NCBI GenBank assembly: GCA_016871595.1
Contig: VHCY01000004.1
Span: forward strand, 1-58,888
Reading direction: 5' to 3'
Length of the DNA stretch: 58,888 bases
Source: Verrucomicrobiota bacterium
Lineage (GTDB): Bacteria; Verrucomicrobiota; Verrucomicrobiia; Opitutales; Opitutaceae
Part shown: positions 29,956 through 37,730 of the stretch, one piece after another
Position numbering within the stretch: position 1 is the first letter of the stretch
How the letters are laid out: the number at the start of each line of letters is the position of its first letter
Notes under the pieces: generated by a model
What the model was told of the DNA's origin: nothing
Database searches by the model: none
The model's input: only the letters and a program-made list of their open reading frames with translations
Translations under genes and position numbers: made by a program

Positions 29956-29965
29956 GGAGTCCCCG

Positions 29966-30958
29966 ATGGCACAGCTGGCCCAAGCCCATCGCCCCCCGCC
30001 CGCCGTCCCGGCGGGTCCGGTCGCGGCCGGACCCTTGCGGCGGCTGAGCTTTCACGCGCTGGGCACCCGCTGCGAGGTGCAGTACTATCTGGGCGCGGCG
30101 GACCCGCGGCCGGGCCAGTTATTCGAACAGGAGCTCGTCGCGTGGGTGCAGGCCTTCGAGGCCCGTTACACGCGCTTCCGGCCCGACAGCCTGATCGGCC
30201 GCATCAACGCCGCGGCCGGCCGCGAGTGGGTGGCGATCGATGCCGAGATGGAGGTGATGCTGAAGGTCTGCGACCAGTTGCACTTTATGACCCAGGGCGT
30301 GCTGGATCCGACCAGCCTGCCGCTGCAGCGCCTGTGGGATTACCAGGCCCCGGTGCCGCGCCTGCCGACCGAAGCGGAGGTCGCCCGCGCCCGCGCCTTG
30401 GTCGGCTGGAAGAAGGTGGCCCGGGCGCCCGGGCGCGTCTTCCTCCCGGAACCCGGGATGGCCCTCGACTTCGGCGGGTTCGGCAAGGAGTACGCGGTGG
30501 ACCGGGCGATCGAGATCGCGCGCGCCCACGGCGTGGCCCACGCGCTGGTGGATTTCGGGCACGACCTGCGGGCGCTCGGGCGCCCCCCGGACCGGCCGGC
30601 GTGGCATATCGGCCTGGAGGACCCGTCGCGGCCCGGCAGCACGGCAGGGAGCATCGCCGCCCTCGACCGGGCCGTCGCCTCCTCCGGCGACTACCTGCGC
30701 CACGTGGAGATCGCGGGGCGCCGCTACGGGCACATCGTCGATCCCCGGTCCGGACGCCCGGTGGCGCACGGCTGCCGGCAGGCCACCGTCGTGGCCGGCA
30801 CCTGCCTGCAGGCGGGCGTGCTCTCGACGACCGCGTTCGTCCTCGGCATTCCCCGGGGCGTGGAGTTCATCCAATCGTTCCCTGGCGCGGAGGGCCTGCT
30901 CGTGGGCGAACAGACCCGGGCGCAGACGCGGGGCTTTTTCAACTATGTCGCGACGTGA
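29966..30958 (+). CDS. apbE: ApbE-family FAD:protein FMN transferase
   Basis: ApbE moves FMN from FAD onto a threonine of a target protein. The 330-residue product shows the family blocks: HALGTRCEV, MTQGVLDPTSLPLQRLW, ALDFGGFGKEYAVDRA, SSGDYLRHVEIAGRRYGHIVDPRSG and LSTTAFVLG. Two features are odd. There is no signal peptide or lipobox, although the usual enzyme works in the periplasm. The metal-binding aspartate of the (A)DALST motif is Gly here (QAGVLSTT). GAGG lies before the ATG. Its last codons overlap the thioredoxin gene by 14 bases. The likely substrate is the adjacent DUF3570 protein. Confidence 0.88.
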   Translation: MAQLAQAHRPPPAVPAGPVAAGPLRRLSFHALGTRCEVQYYLGAADPRPGQLFEQELVAWVQAFEARYTRFRPDSLIGRINAAAGREWVAIDAEMEVMLKVCDQLHFMTQGVLDPTSLPLQRLWDYQAPVPRLPTEAEVARARALVGWKKVARAPGRVFLPEPGMALDFGGFGKEYAVDRAIEIARAHGVAHALVDFGHDLRALGRPPDRPAWHIGLEDPSRPGSTAGSIAALDRAVASSGDYLRHVEIAGRRYGHIVDPRSGRPVAHGCRQATVVAGTCLQAGVLSTTAFVLGIPRGVEFIQSFPGAEGLLVGEQTRAQTRGFFNYVAT

Positions 30959-31451
30959 ACTGAGCCTGTTGGCCGCCGTGGTGGTGGCGGTCACCTCCCT
31001 GCGCGGGGCGATCCAGCCCGGCGACCGTTTTCCCGCGCTGACCGGGGACGACCTGCCGCGCCTGGCGGGGGAGGCGCTGCCGGAGCCGGCGGGCCGGATC
31101 GTGCTGGTGGACTTCTGGGCCTCGTGGTGCGGGCCGTGCAAGGCGTCCTTTCCCGTGCTGGACCAACTGCACCGCGATTACGGGGCCAAGGGCCTGGTCG
31201 TGGTGGGCGTGGGTGTGGATGAGAAGCCGGCGGCGGCGGCGGACTTCGTGCGCCGGCTGGCCCCGGGCTTCACCGTGGTGCACGACCGTGCCCAGCGGCT
31301 GGTGAAGGCCGTGGCGGTGCCGACGATGCCCACCAGTTACCTCCTCGGCCGCGACGGCCGGGTGCGTTTTGTCCACCGCGGGTTCCACGGTGAGCGCTCC
31401 GCGCGCGAGCTGCGGGCCCAGATCGAAACCCTCCTCGCCGAAAAGCCCTGA
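30945..31451 (+). CDS. TlpA/ResA-type thioredoxin-like protein
   Basis: A 168-residue thiol-disulfide oxidoreductase. It has an N-terminal hydrophobic export segment (LSLLAAVVVAVTS), then VDFWASWCGPCKASFPVL with redox cysteines Cys62 and Cys65, and the cis-proline loop VPTMPTSYLLGRDG. The fold and length match periplasmic TlpA-like proteins, which reduce cysteines of exported proteins. Here the natural candidate is DUF4266, which begins two bases after the stop and has three cysteines. It overlaps the end of apbE. Confidence 0.9.
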   Translation: MSRRELSLLAAVVVAVTSLRGAIQPGDRFPALTGDDLPRLAGEALPEPAGRIVLVDFWASWCGPCKASFPVLDQLHRDYGAKGLVVVGVGVDEKPAAAADFVRRLAPGFTVVHDRAQRLVKAVAVPTMPTSYLLGRDGRVRFVHRGFHGERSARELRAQIETLLAEKP

Positions 31452-31453
31452 TT

Positions 31454-31690
31454 ATGCGCCGCCTGTTCCGCCTCCTCCCGCTCCTCGCCGCCGTCGTCCT
31501 GCTCGGTTCCGGGTGCGCCGGCACCAATCTCGTGCGTGTCCAGCCGTGGGAGCGCGCCACCTTGACGTCCTACGCCCTGCGGCCTGACCGCGACGCGCTG
31601 CACACGGCGATGATGGAGCACACCTTCTTCTCCCGCGAGGCGGCGGCCGGTGGCCGGGGCGTGGGCGGCAATGGCTGCGGTTGCAATTAA
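31454..31690 (+). CDS. DUF4266 small lipoprotein
   Basis: A 78-residue protein: signal peptide with lipobox (LLGSGC, Cys21), the DUF4266 core VRVQPWERATLTSYAL and DALHTAMMEHTFFSREAA, and a glycine-rich end GGRGVGGNGCGCN. The closing CxC may bind metal or a thiol partner. Members of this family recur beside DUF3570, ApbE and TlpA-like genes, and the same four are here in a row. The function is unknown; a periplasmic helper for the barrel is plausible. Confidence 0.85.
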   Translation: MRRLFRLLPLLAAVVLLGSGCAGTNLVRVQPWERATLTSYALRPDRDALHTAMMEHTFFSREAAAGGRGVGGNGCGCN

Positions 31691-31714
31691 GCGGCGTCAG
31701 TTTTCCTTACCGAG

Positions 31715-33265
31715 ATGCTTCCCCTCCCCGCTTTCCTCGCCCGCCATCCGCTCTGCACCCTCCCCGGGTTGATGCTGATGACCCTGCTGCAGCGCGCCCC
31801 GGCCGTGCGGCCCGTGGTCGCGGCGGCGGAGAACCTCGTGATCAAGTCCCCCTTGGGCCAGCTGCTGCGCGGGGCGTTCACCGTGGCCGGCCTGGGCGCG
31901 ATGCATTCGCGGGCGGGGGCGACGACCTTCGTCCGTAATCCCGCGGCCAATCCCCTCCCGGGCAACGTCGGGGCGCCGCTGCAGATGACCTTCACCTATA
32001 CCGGCACGCCGAGCGCGCCGCAGTATTTCATCGTGACGGGATCCTTGCCTCCCGGGCTGAGGTTCACGCCCGCCCTCAGCGGCGGGAACGTGATTTCCCG
32101 CAACCCGGTGATCAGTGGCACGCCGACCGCGGCGGGAGAGTACACGATCTTTGTTCAGGGTGTGGGCTCAGGCGGGCGCGGCCCACAGGAGCCCATCCGG
32201 TTCAGCATCGTCGACACTTCGCCGCCGGTGCCGCCGACCCTCACGCTCCAGCCGGAGAGCCAGACCGTGCTGGCGGGCGGAAGCGTGACCTTCACCACGG
32301 CGGCCAGCGGCACGCCCACCCCGACGCTTCAGTGGCGGCGCGATGGTCAGGTGATCGCGGGGGCGACCAACGCCACCTTGACCGTGACCAATGTGCGGGC
32401 GACGGACGCGGGCGTCTACTCGGTCGTCGCGACCAATGCCGGAGGCAGCCAGCTGAGTGCCGCGGCCACCCTCACGGTGATCGCCCCGAACGCGAATGCC
32501 CGCCTGACCAACCTTTCCGTCCGCACCAACCTCGCGGCCAGCGCGACCCTCATCGTCGGGGTGGCGGTTGCCGATGGTGCCCGCGACGTGCTGTTCCGGG
32601 CGATCGGCCCCACCCTCGCGGCCTTCGGCGTGGGCGGGACCCTCGCGGATCCGCGGCTCGAGCTGTACCGCGGATCGACCAAGGTGAACGAGAACGACAA
32701 CTGGGCGCCGGCCCTCGCGCCGGTGTTCGCCGGCGTCGGGGCGTTCGCGCTGGGCAACGGGAGCCGCGATGCCGCGCTGGTCGCGCCGCTGGCGCCGGAC
32801 GCCTTCACCGCGCAGGTGCCGGGCTCGACGGGCGGGGTGGTGCTGGTCGAGGCCTACGACACCGGCCCGGCGACCGGGGGACGCCTAGTCAACGTTTCCG
32901 CCCGCAACCGCGTGGGCACCGGGGACGACATCCTGATCGCGGGCTTCACCATTTCCGGGAGCGGCAGCAAGCCGCTGTTGATCCGCGCGGTGGGTCCGAC
33001 CCTGGCCGCCTTCGGCGTGGGCGGCACCCTCGCGGATCCGAAGCTTGAGATCTACAATTCCCAGGGCGTGAAGGTGACGGAGAACGACACCTGGGCGGCC
33101 GGCTTGGCGACCACCTTTGCGAGCGTCGGCGCGTTCCCCCTCTCGGCGGGCAGCCGTGACGCCGCGCTGCTGACCTCCCTGCCCCCGGGCAGCTACACCG
33201 CGCAGATCCGCGGGTCCGACGGCGGCACCGGCGAGGCGCTGGTGGAGATTTACGAGTTGCGTTAA
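31715..33265 (+). CDS. Surface protein with Ig-like domain and two C-terminal repeats
   Basis: A 516-residue exported protein of unknown function. After an N-terminal hydrophobic region comes a putative-Ig-type domain (FTYTGTPSAPQYFIVTGSLPPGL, about residues 90-170), an immunoglobulin domain (LTLQPESQTVLAGGSVTF to VYSVVATNAGG, about 180-265) and two copies of a repeat of about 110 residues. Each repeat holds AAFGVGGTLADP, an END(N/T)WA motif and VGAF.L..GSRDAAL. The same repeat type is in the next gene, so the pair probably arose by duplication. No sorting signal is seen at its C-terminus. Confidence 0.8.
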   Translation: MLPLPAFLARHPLCTLPGLMLMTLLQRAPAVRPVVAAAENLVIKSPLGQLLRGAFTVAGLGAMHSRAGATTFVRNPAANPLPGNVGAPLQMTFTYTGTPSAPQYFIVTGSLPPGLRFTPALSGGNVISRNPVISGTPTAAGEYTIFVQGVGSGGRGPQEPIRFSIVDTSPPVPPTLTLQPESQTVLAGGSVTFTTAASGTPTPTLQWRRDGQVIAGATNATLTVTNVRATDAGVYSVVATNAGGSQLSAAATLTVIAPNANARLTNLSVRTNLAASATLIVGVAVADGARDVLFRAIGPTLAAFGVGGTLADPRLELYRGSTKVNENDNWAPALAPVFAGVGAFALGNGSRDAALVAPLAPDAFTAQVPGSTGGVVLVEAYDTGPATGGRLVNVSARNRVGTGDDILIAGFTISGSGSKPLLIRAVGPTLAAFGVGGTLADPKLEIYNSQGVKVTENDTWAAGLATTFASVGAFPLSAGSRDAALLTSLPPGSYTAQIRGSDGGTGEALVEIYELR

Positions 33266-33331
33266 GCCGGACGCGGACGGGCCCCGCGAAAGGGGTTGGC
33301 GCGGGCGCCCCGGGCGGTTCCATTGCCCGGG

Positions 33332-35365
33332 ATGACGTCCGCCCGCCTCCTTGCCGTTCTCCTGACCGCGACCTTCAGCCGGCTTGCGGCCCAGATTCCA
33401 CAGCTCAGCGCGACCCTGGCTTTGCCCTCCCCGGCCCTCGCCCCGGGCGGCGGCGCCGTCTCGATCGAACTGCGCAATCACTTTGGTTTCCCCGGCGTGG
33501 GCGGACCGGTGGTGCAATTCGACACCTCCCTCGGCCGCTTCAACGTGGAGTTGCGGTCCGACGCCGCGCCGCGCCACGCGGCCAACTTCCTCGCGTACGT
33601 GCAGGCGGGCACCTACGCGGGCACCTTCATCCACCGCTCCGCGGCCCTCGAGGCGGGCGGCATCTCGATCGTGCAGGGCGGCGGCTTCCGCTCGACGGGC
33701 GGCAGCAACGTGGCGGCCGTGACGAGTCTCGCCCCGGTGGCCCTCGAATACGGCTTGCCCAACGCCCGCGGGACCCTCGCCGCGGCGCGCACCAGCGACC
33801 TCAACAGCGCCACGAGCCAGTGGTACTTCAACGTCCGGGACAACTCGACCGTCCTCGGCCCCGCCAACGGCGGCGGCTATTCCGTGTTCGGACGGGTGCT
33901 GGGCGGCGGAATGACCGTCGTCGACCGCATCGCGGCCCTGCCCGTGACCAACGCCGGCGGCGTCTTCTCGGACCTGCCCGTGCGGGACTTCACCGGCGGC
34001 ACGCCCACCGCGGCCAACTTCGTGCTCGTCAACGGGGTCACCCCCGCGACCGTCTACCCGGGCGGGAGCGGGCCCGCGGTGGTGGCGTTCACCGTCGCGA
34101 GCAGCAACCCGGCGGTGGCGGCGGCGACCGTGACCGGCACCATCCTGACCCTGGCGGCGGGCCTCCCGGGCACGGCGGAGATCACCGTGACGGCGAGCGA
34201 GACGAGCGGCGGAACCGTCACGCGGACCTTCACCGCGACCGTGGGGGGCGGGACGGGACGGCAGGCGCCGGTGCTCGCCACCCAGCCGCCGGCCGAGCTG
34301 AAGTTGGCGGCGGGGGCGCCGCAGCCGCTGATTTTGGCCGTCGCGGCCACCGCCAATCCCGCGCCGTCCTATCAGTGGCGGCGGAACCGCGTCGATCTGC
34401 CGGGCCAGCGCGGGCCGTTGCTGGTGTTGCCCGCGGCGGGGTCGGCGGAGGCGGGATCCTACACGTGCGTGGTGGCGAACGCGGAGGGGAGCGTCGAGAG
34501 CCGGGCCTGCGTCGTGACGTTGGTCGCGGCAACCCCGGCCGAGACCGGGCGCCTGATCAATCTTTCGATCCTGTCCCCGTTCGCGCGGAACGAGGTGCTG
34601 ACCATCGGGACCGTGGTGGGCGGCGCGGGCACGGGTGGGAGCAAGGCGCTGCTGGCCCGCGGGGGCGGCCCGGCCCTGGCGCAGCTTGGCGTGCCGGACG
34701 TGATGCCGGATCCGCGGCTCATCTGGCAGACGCAGGGCGGGGCGGCCGTGGCGAGCAACGACGATTGGGGCGGCGGCGCGGCGCTGTCGGCGGCCTTCGC
34801 GCAGGTGGGGGCGTTCCCGTTCGCGTCGGCCAGTTCGCGGGACGCGGCGATCCTGCAGCCGGCGCTGCCGGCGGGGAACTACATCCTGGAGGTGCGCGAT
34901 GCGACCGGCACGCCGGGCGTGGCGATCGCGGAGTTGTACGATGCCACCCCGGCGGCGGTGGTGACGGCGGCGTCGACGCGGCTGGTGAACGTGTCGGTGC
35001 GCCGCGACATCCCCGAGGGGGAGTCGCTGGTGGCGGGCTTCTTCCTGGGCGGGTCGACCGCGCGGACCGTGCTGGTGCGGGCGGTGGGCCCAGGGCTGGC
35101 GGCGTTCGGCGTGCCGGAGACGATGCCGGACCCGCAGCTGATCCTGTTTGGCGACCGCGGGGTCGTGGTGGGCGAGAACGACAACTGGGGGGGCGAGGTG
35201 GAGCTGGCAGCGTTCGCGGCGAGTGTGGGGGCGTTTCCGCTGGCGAATCCGGCCTCGAACGACGCGCTCCTGCTCCTGACCCTCGCCCCGGGTAAGTACA
35301 CCGTGCAACTCAAGGGCAAGCAGGCGGGCGGGGCGGCGCTGATCGAGGTCTACGAGGTCCGCTGA
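33332..35365 (+). CDS. Exported cyclophilin-type PPIase fused to Ig domain and repeats
   Basis: A 677-residue protein with a signal peptide (LLAVLLTATFSRLAAQ). Residues of about 60-230 are a cyclophilin domain, as shown by TSLGRFNVELRSDAAPRHAANFLAYV, TFIHRSAA, ISIVQGGGF, ARTSDLNSATSQWYFNVRDN and GYSVFGRVLGGGMTVVDRI; the catalytic arginine (IHR) is kept. An Ig domain follows (QWRRNRVDLPGQRG to GSYTCVVANAEGS), then two repeats with GVP..MPDP, NDDWGG or NDNWGG, and VGAFP. The same repeats end the preceding gene. A cyclophilin joined to a surface-type scaffold is unusual and may act on outer-surface or extracellular proteins. Confidence 0.85.
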   Translation: MTSARLLAVLLTATFSRLAAQIPQLSATLALPSPALAPGGGAVSIELRNHFGFPGVGGPVVQFDTSLGRFNVELRSDAAPRHAANFLAYVQAGTYAGTFIHRSAALEAGGISIVQGGGFRSTGGSNVAAVTSLAPVALEYGLPNARGTLAAARTSDLNSATSQWYFNVRDNSTVLGPANGGGYSVFGRVLGGGMTVVDRIAALPVTNAGGVFSDLPVRDFTGGTPTAANFVLVNGVTPATVYPGGSGPAVVAFTVASSNPAVAAATVTGTILTLAAGLPGTAEITVTASETSGGTVTRTFTATVGGGTGRQAPVLATQPPAELKLAAGAPQPLILAVAATANPAPSYQWRRNRVDLPGQRGPLLVLPAAGSAEAGSYTCVVANAEGSVESRACVVTLVAATPAETGRLINLSILSPFARNEVLTIGTVVGGAGTGGSKALLARGGGPALAQLGVPDVMPDPRLIWQTQGGAAVASNDDWGGGAALSAAFAQVGAFPFASASSRDAAILQPALPAGNYILEVRDATGTPGVAIAELYDATPAAVVTAASTRLVNVSVRRDIPEGESLVAGFFLGGSTARTVLVRAVGPGLAAFGVPETMPDPQLILFGDRGVVVGENDNWGGEVELAAFAASVGAFPLANPASNDALLLLTLAPGKYTVQLKGKQAGGAALIEVYEVR

Positions 35366-35544
35366 ACCGGGCCCCCGGGGCTGGTTCAGGTGCGGGTTGC
35401 CGCCGAAGGGGCTGCACCCGGATTCGGCATCCGCCCTCACTGGTGGAAGCCACGCGCAACTCCGAACGCGGCTGGAGCCCTTCGCGCCTCTGGCTGCTCT
35501 CCTCCGCCACGGCTCTGGCTTGACCGGCCGCTCCCGAACCCGAT

Positions 35545-36222
35545 CTACCGCAGGCCCACCGGGGTGCCGAGTACCTCGCGCAACAGCACCGCGCGGCGCA
35601 ACGCGCCCGGATCGCGCAGCTCCTCGACGAGGCGAACCGACCCCCGCACCGCCATGCCGCGCGCCGGCACGGGCGCCGCGGCCTCCTCGGCCCGGCGCCG
35701 CACCGCCGCCCGCTCCGCCTCCAGCGCCGCCAACTGCTCCGCCAGCACGCGCTGCCGCTCCAATTCCTCGGACCGCACCCTCGCCGCCGCCGGCACCGGC
35801 GCCAAGGGCGGGGGCGGCGCCGCGGCCGCCGGCTCCTCGCCGGAGATCTTCCGCTCCATCTCGCGCGCCTGTTCCTCGAAATCCCGCATCATCCGCCGCA
35901 TCGGCTCGAACGGATCCGCCGCCGGCGCCTCCGGCGCGGGCGGGGCCCCCGGGGCCGCTTCCCGGGCCACCGGAGCCTCCGGGGCCGCCGCGGGCGCCGC
36001 GGGCGCCGCCCCACCCCGACGCTCCGCGATCCGCCGCCGGATCTCCGCCTGGATATCCTGCACCCTCCGCTCCTCCTCGAGGGCGTCCGGCTTGGACGTC
36101 GACGGCGGCGGCGCCGCCCGGCGCGCCTGCAGCAGACCGCGCAGGATCTGCACCAGGAAGACCACCACAAAGATGACCAGCCCGATGCGCTCGAGCAGCC
36201 AGTCCAGCAAATTAGCCTTCAC
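35545..36222 (-). CDS. Membrane-anchored coiled-coil protein of flotillin operon
   Basis: A 225-residue protein that I cannot assign to a named family. One N-terminal transmembrane segment (LLERIGLVIFVVVFLVQIL) is followed by charged helical stretches (EEERRVQDIQAEIRRRIAERRG; MRRMMRDFEEQAREMERKI; SEELERQRVLAEQLAALEAERAAVRRRAEE) separated by Ala/Pro-rich linkers. It lies 24 bases after floA on the same strand, so it is probably in the NfeD-FloA transcript and may act in the same membrane domains. Confidence 0.75.
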   Translation of the reverse strand: MKANLLDWLLERIGLVIFVVVFLVQILRGLLQARRAAPPPSTSKPDALEEERRVQDIQAEIRRRIAERRGGAAPAAPAAAPEAPVAREAAPGAPPAPEAPAADPFEPMRRMMRDFEEQAREMERKISGEEPAAAAPPPPLAPVPAAARVRSEELERQRVLAEQLAALEAERAAVRRRAEEAAAPVPARGMAVRGSVRLVEELRDPGALRRAVLLREVLGTPVGLR

Positions 36223-36246
36223 AGGGCGGCGGCGCGGGAGCCGGGA

Positions 36247-37248
36247 TTACTTCTTGCCCTCGGGGTGCGCGATGGAGGACCGCATCTGCGTGTCCGCCTG
36301 CACATTCTCCATCTTGTAGAAGTCCATCACACCCAGGCGGCCATTGCGGAAGGCCTCGGCCTGCGCCAGCGGCACCTGCGCCTGCGCCTCGACGACTTTC
36401 GCCTGCATCTCCTGCACGCGCGCCTTCATTTCCTGCTCCAGCGCCACGGCCGCCGCACGCCGGATTTCCGCCTGCGCCTGCGCCATATTCTTGTTCGCCT
36501 CGGCCTGCGCCTCCTGCAGCTTCGCGCCCACATTCTCCCCGACATCCACGTCGGCGATGTCGATCGAGAGAATCTCGAACGCCGAACCCACATCGAGGCC
36601 GCGCTTCAGCACGGTCTTCGAGATCGCGTCCGGCGACTCCAGCACGGACTTGTAGGACTCGGCCGAGCCGATGGTGGTCACGATGCCCTCGCCCACGCGG
36701 GCGATGATCGTCTCCTCCTTGGCGCCACCGACGAAGCGGTCGAGGTTGGTGCGCACGGTGACGCGGGCCTTCACCTTCACCTGAATGCCGTCCTTGGCCA
36801 CGCCGTCGATGGTGGTGCGGCCGCCCTCGGGATTCGGGCAATCGATGACCTTCGGATCGACGGAGGTCCGCACCGCCTCGACCACGCTCTTGCCGGAGCC
36901 CTTGGTCGCGAGGTCGATCGCGCACGCGCGGTCCCAGCCGAGTTCAATGCCCGCCTTCTGCGCGGCGATCAGCGCCTGCACCGTCGGCACCACGTTGCCG
37001 CCCGCCTGGAAGTGGGAGGCGATCTGGTCCGCATCGAGGTTGATACCGGCCCGCACCGCGGTGATGCGGGCGTCCACGATCAGCCCGTAGGGAATGCTCG
37101 CGAACTTGAGCGCGACCAGCTTCGACATCGGGATCGGGGCCCCGTTGAAGAGCGCCTTCACCCAGGCGCCGATCAGGCTGAAGACGATGGCGCCGATGAT
37201 GAGGACGAAGAGGCCGAGGATGGCGATGCCGACGAGGGTTAGGCTCAT
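36247..37248 (-). CDS. floA: Flotillin-like protein FloA
   Basis: FloA organises functional membrane microdomains. The 333-residue protein has an N-terminal hydrophobic hairpin ([25 protein letters not shown]), the FloA-specific region [31 protein letters not shown], an SPFH core and a long Ala/Glu/Gln-rich coiled coil ([24 protein letters not shown] onward). Length matches the family. It overlaps the short NfeD gene by four bases (ATGA), the usual nfeD-floA arrangement. Confidence 0.95.
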   Translation of the reverse strand: MSLTLVGIAILGLFVLIIGAIVFSLIGAWVKALFNGAPIPMSKLVALKFASIPYGLIVDARITAVRAGINLDADQIASHFQAGGNVVPTVQALIAAQKAGIELGWDRACAIDLATKGSGKSVVEAVRTSVDPKVIDCPNPEGGRTTIDGVAKDGIQVKVKARVTVRTNLDRFVGGAKEETIIARVGEGIVTTIGSAESYKSVLESPDAISKTVLKRGLDVGSAFEILSIDIADVDVGENVGAKLQEAQAEANKNMAQAQAEIRRAAAVALEQEMKARVQEMQAKVVEAQAQVPLAQAEAFRNGRLGVMDFYKMENVQADTQMRSSIAHPEGKK

Positions 37249-37730
37249 GAGGAAGAAGTGGTGGTTTGGGCAGGAATGACGAGGATACGGAAAGTTTCAA
37301 CCGCGGTGACCTCGACCGGCGCGCCGGCCGCGATCAGGCCGCTCCGGCTAAACGCCTCATAGCGCCGGCCCTCGCACTCCACGATGCCGGTCGGCGCCAG
37401 AGTCGTCACCGCGACACCGCTCTGCCCCTTGAGGCTCGCGTCAGCCACCGGGGGCTGGCTGCGCCCCTCGACGGTGGCGGTCAGGGAAAGCGCCTGCGCG
37501 AGGCGGCTGCGCGGCAACAACACGAACTCCAGGTAAAGGGCGATGGCCGTCACCAGCAGGCCCGCCGCGAGGGCCCACGCGCCCCCGCCCGGACCGAAGC
37601 GGTCGAAGGCCACCAGGACCCCGCCGAGCAGGGAAAGTCCGCCCACGATTCCAAGGACGCCCCCGGGGACGATCACCTCCAGGGCGAGCAGGAAAATCCC
37701 GATGGCAAAGAGAACGAGAATGAGGGTCAC
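37245..37730 (-). CDS. Short NfeD-family membrane protein
   Basis: A 161-residue protein with three or four transmembrane segments ([22 protein letters not shown] start; [20 protein letters not shown]) and a C-terminal OB-fold NfeD domain ([29 protein letters not shown]). Such proteins partner with flotillins. It overlaps by ATGA with both the long NfeD gene before it and floA after it, so all three are translationally coupled. Confidence 0.9.
   Translation of the reverse strand: MTLILVLFAIGIFLLALEVIVPGGVLGIVGGLSLLGGVLVAFDRFGPGGGAWALAAGLLVTAIALYLEFVLLPRSRLAQALSLTATVEGRSQPPVADASLKGQSGVAVTTLAPTGIVECEGRRYEAFSRSGLIAAGAPVEVTAVETFRILVIPAQTTTSSS

Noticed and set aside
32885-35440. 851-codon minus-strand frame opposite the cyclophilin-Ig gene
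   Set aside because: His/Arg-rich shadow of a gene whose domains are clear on the plus strand.
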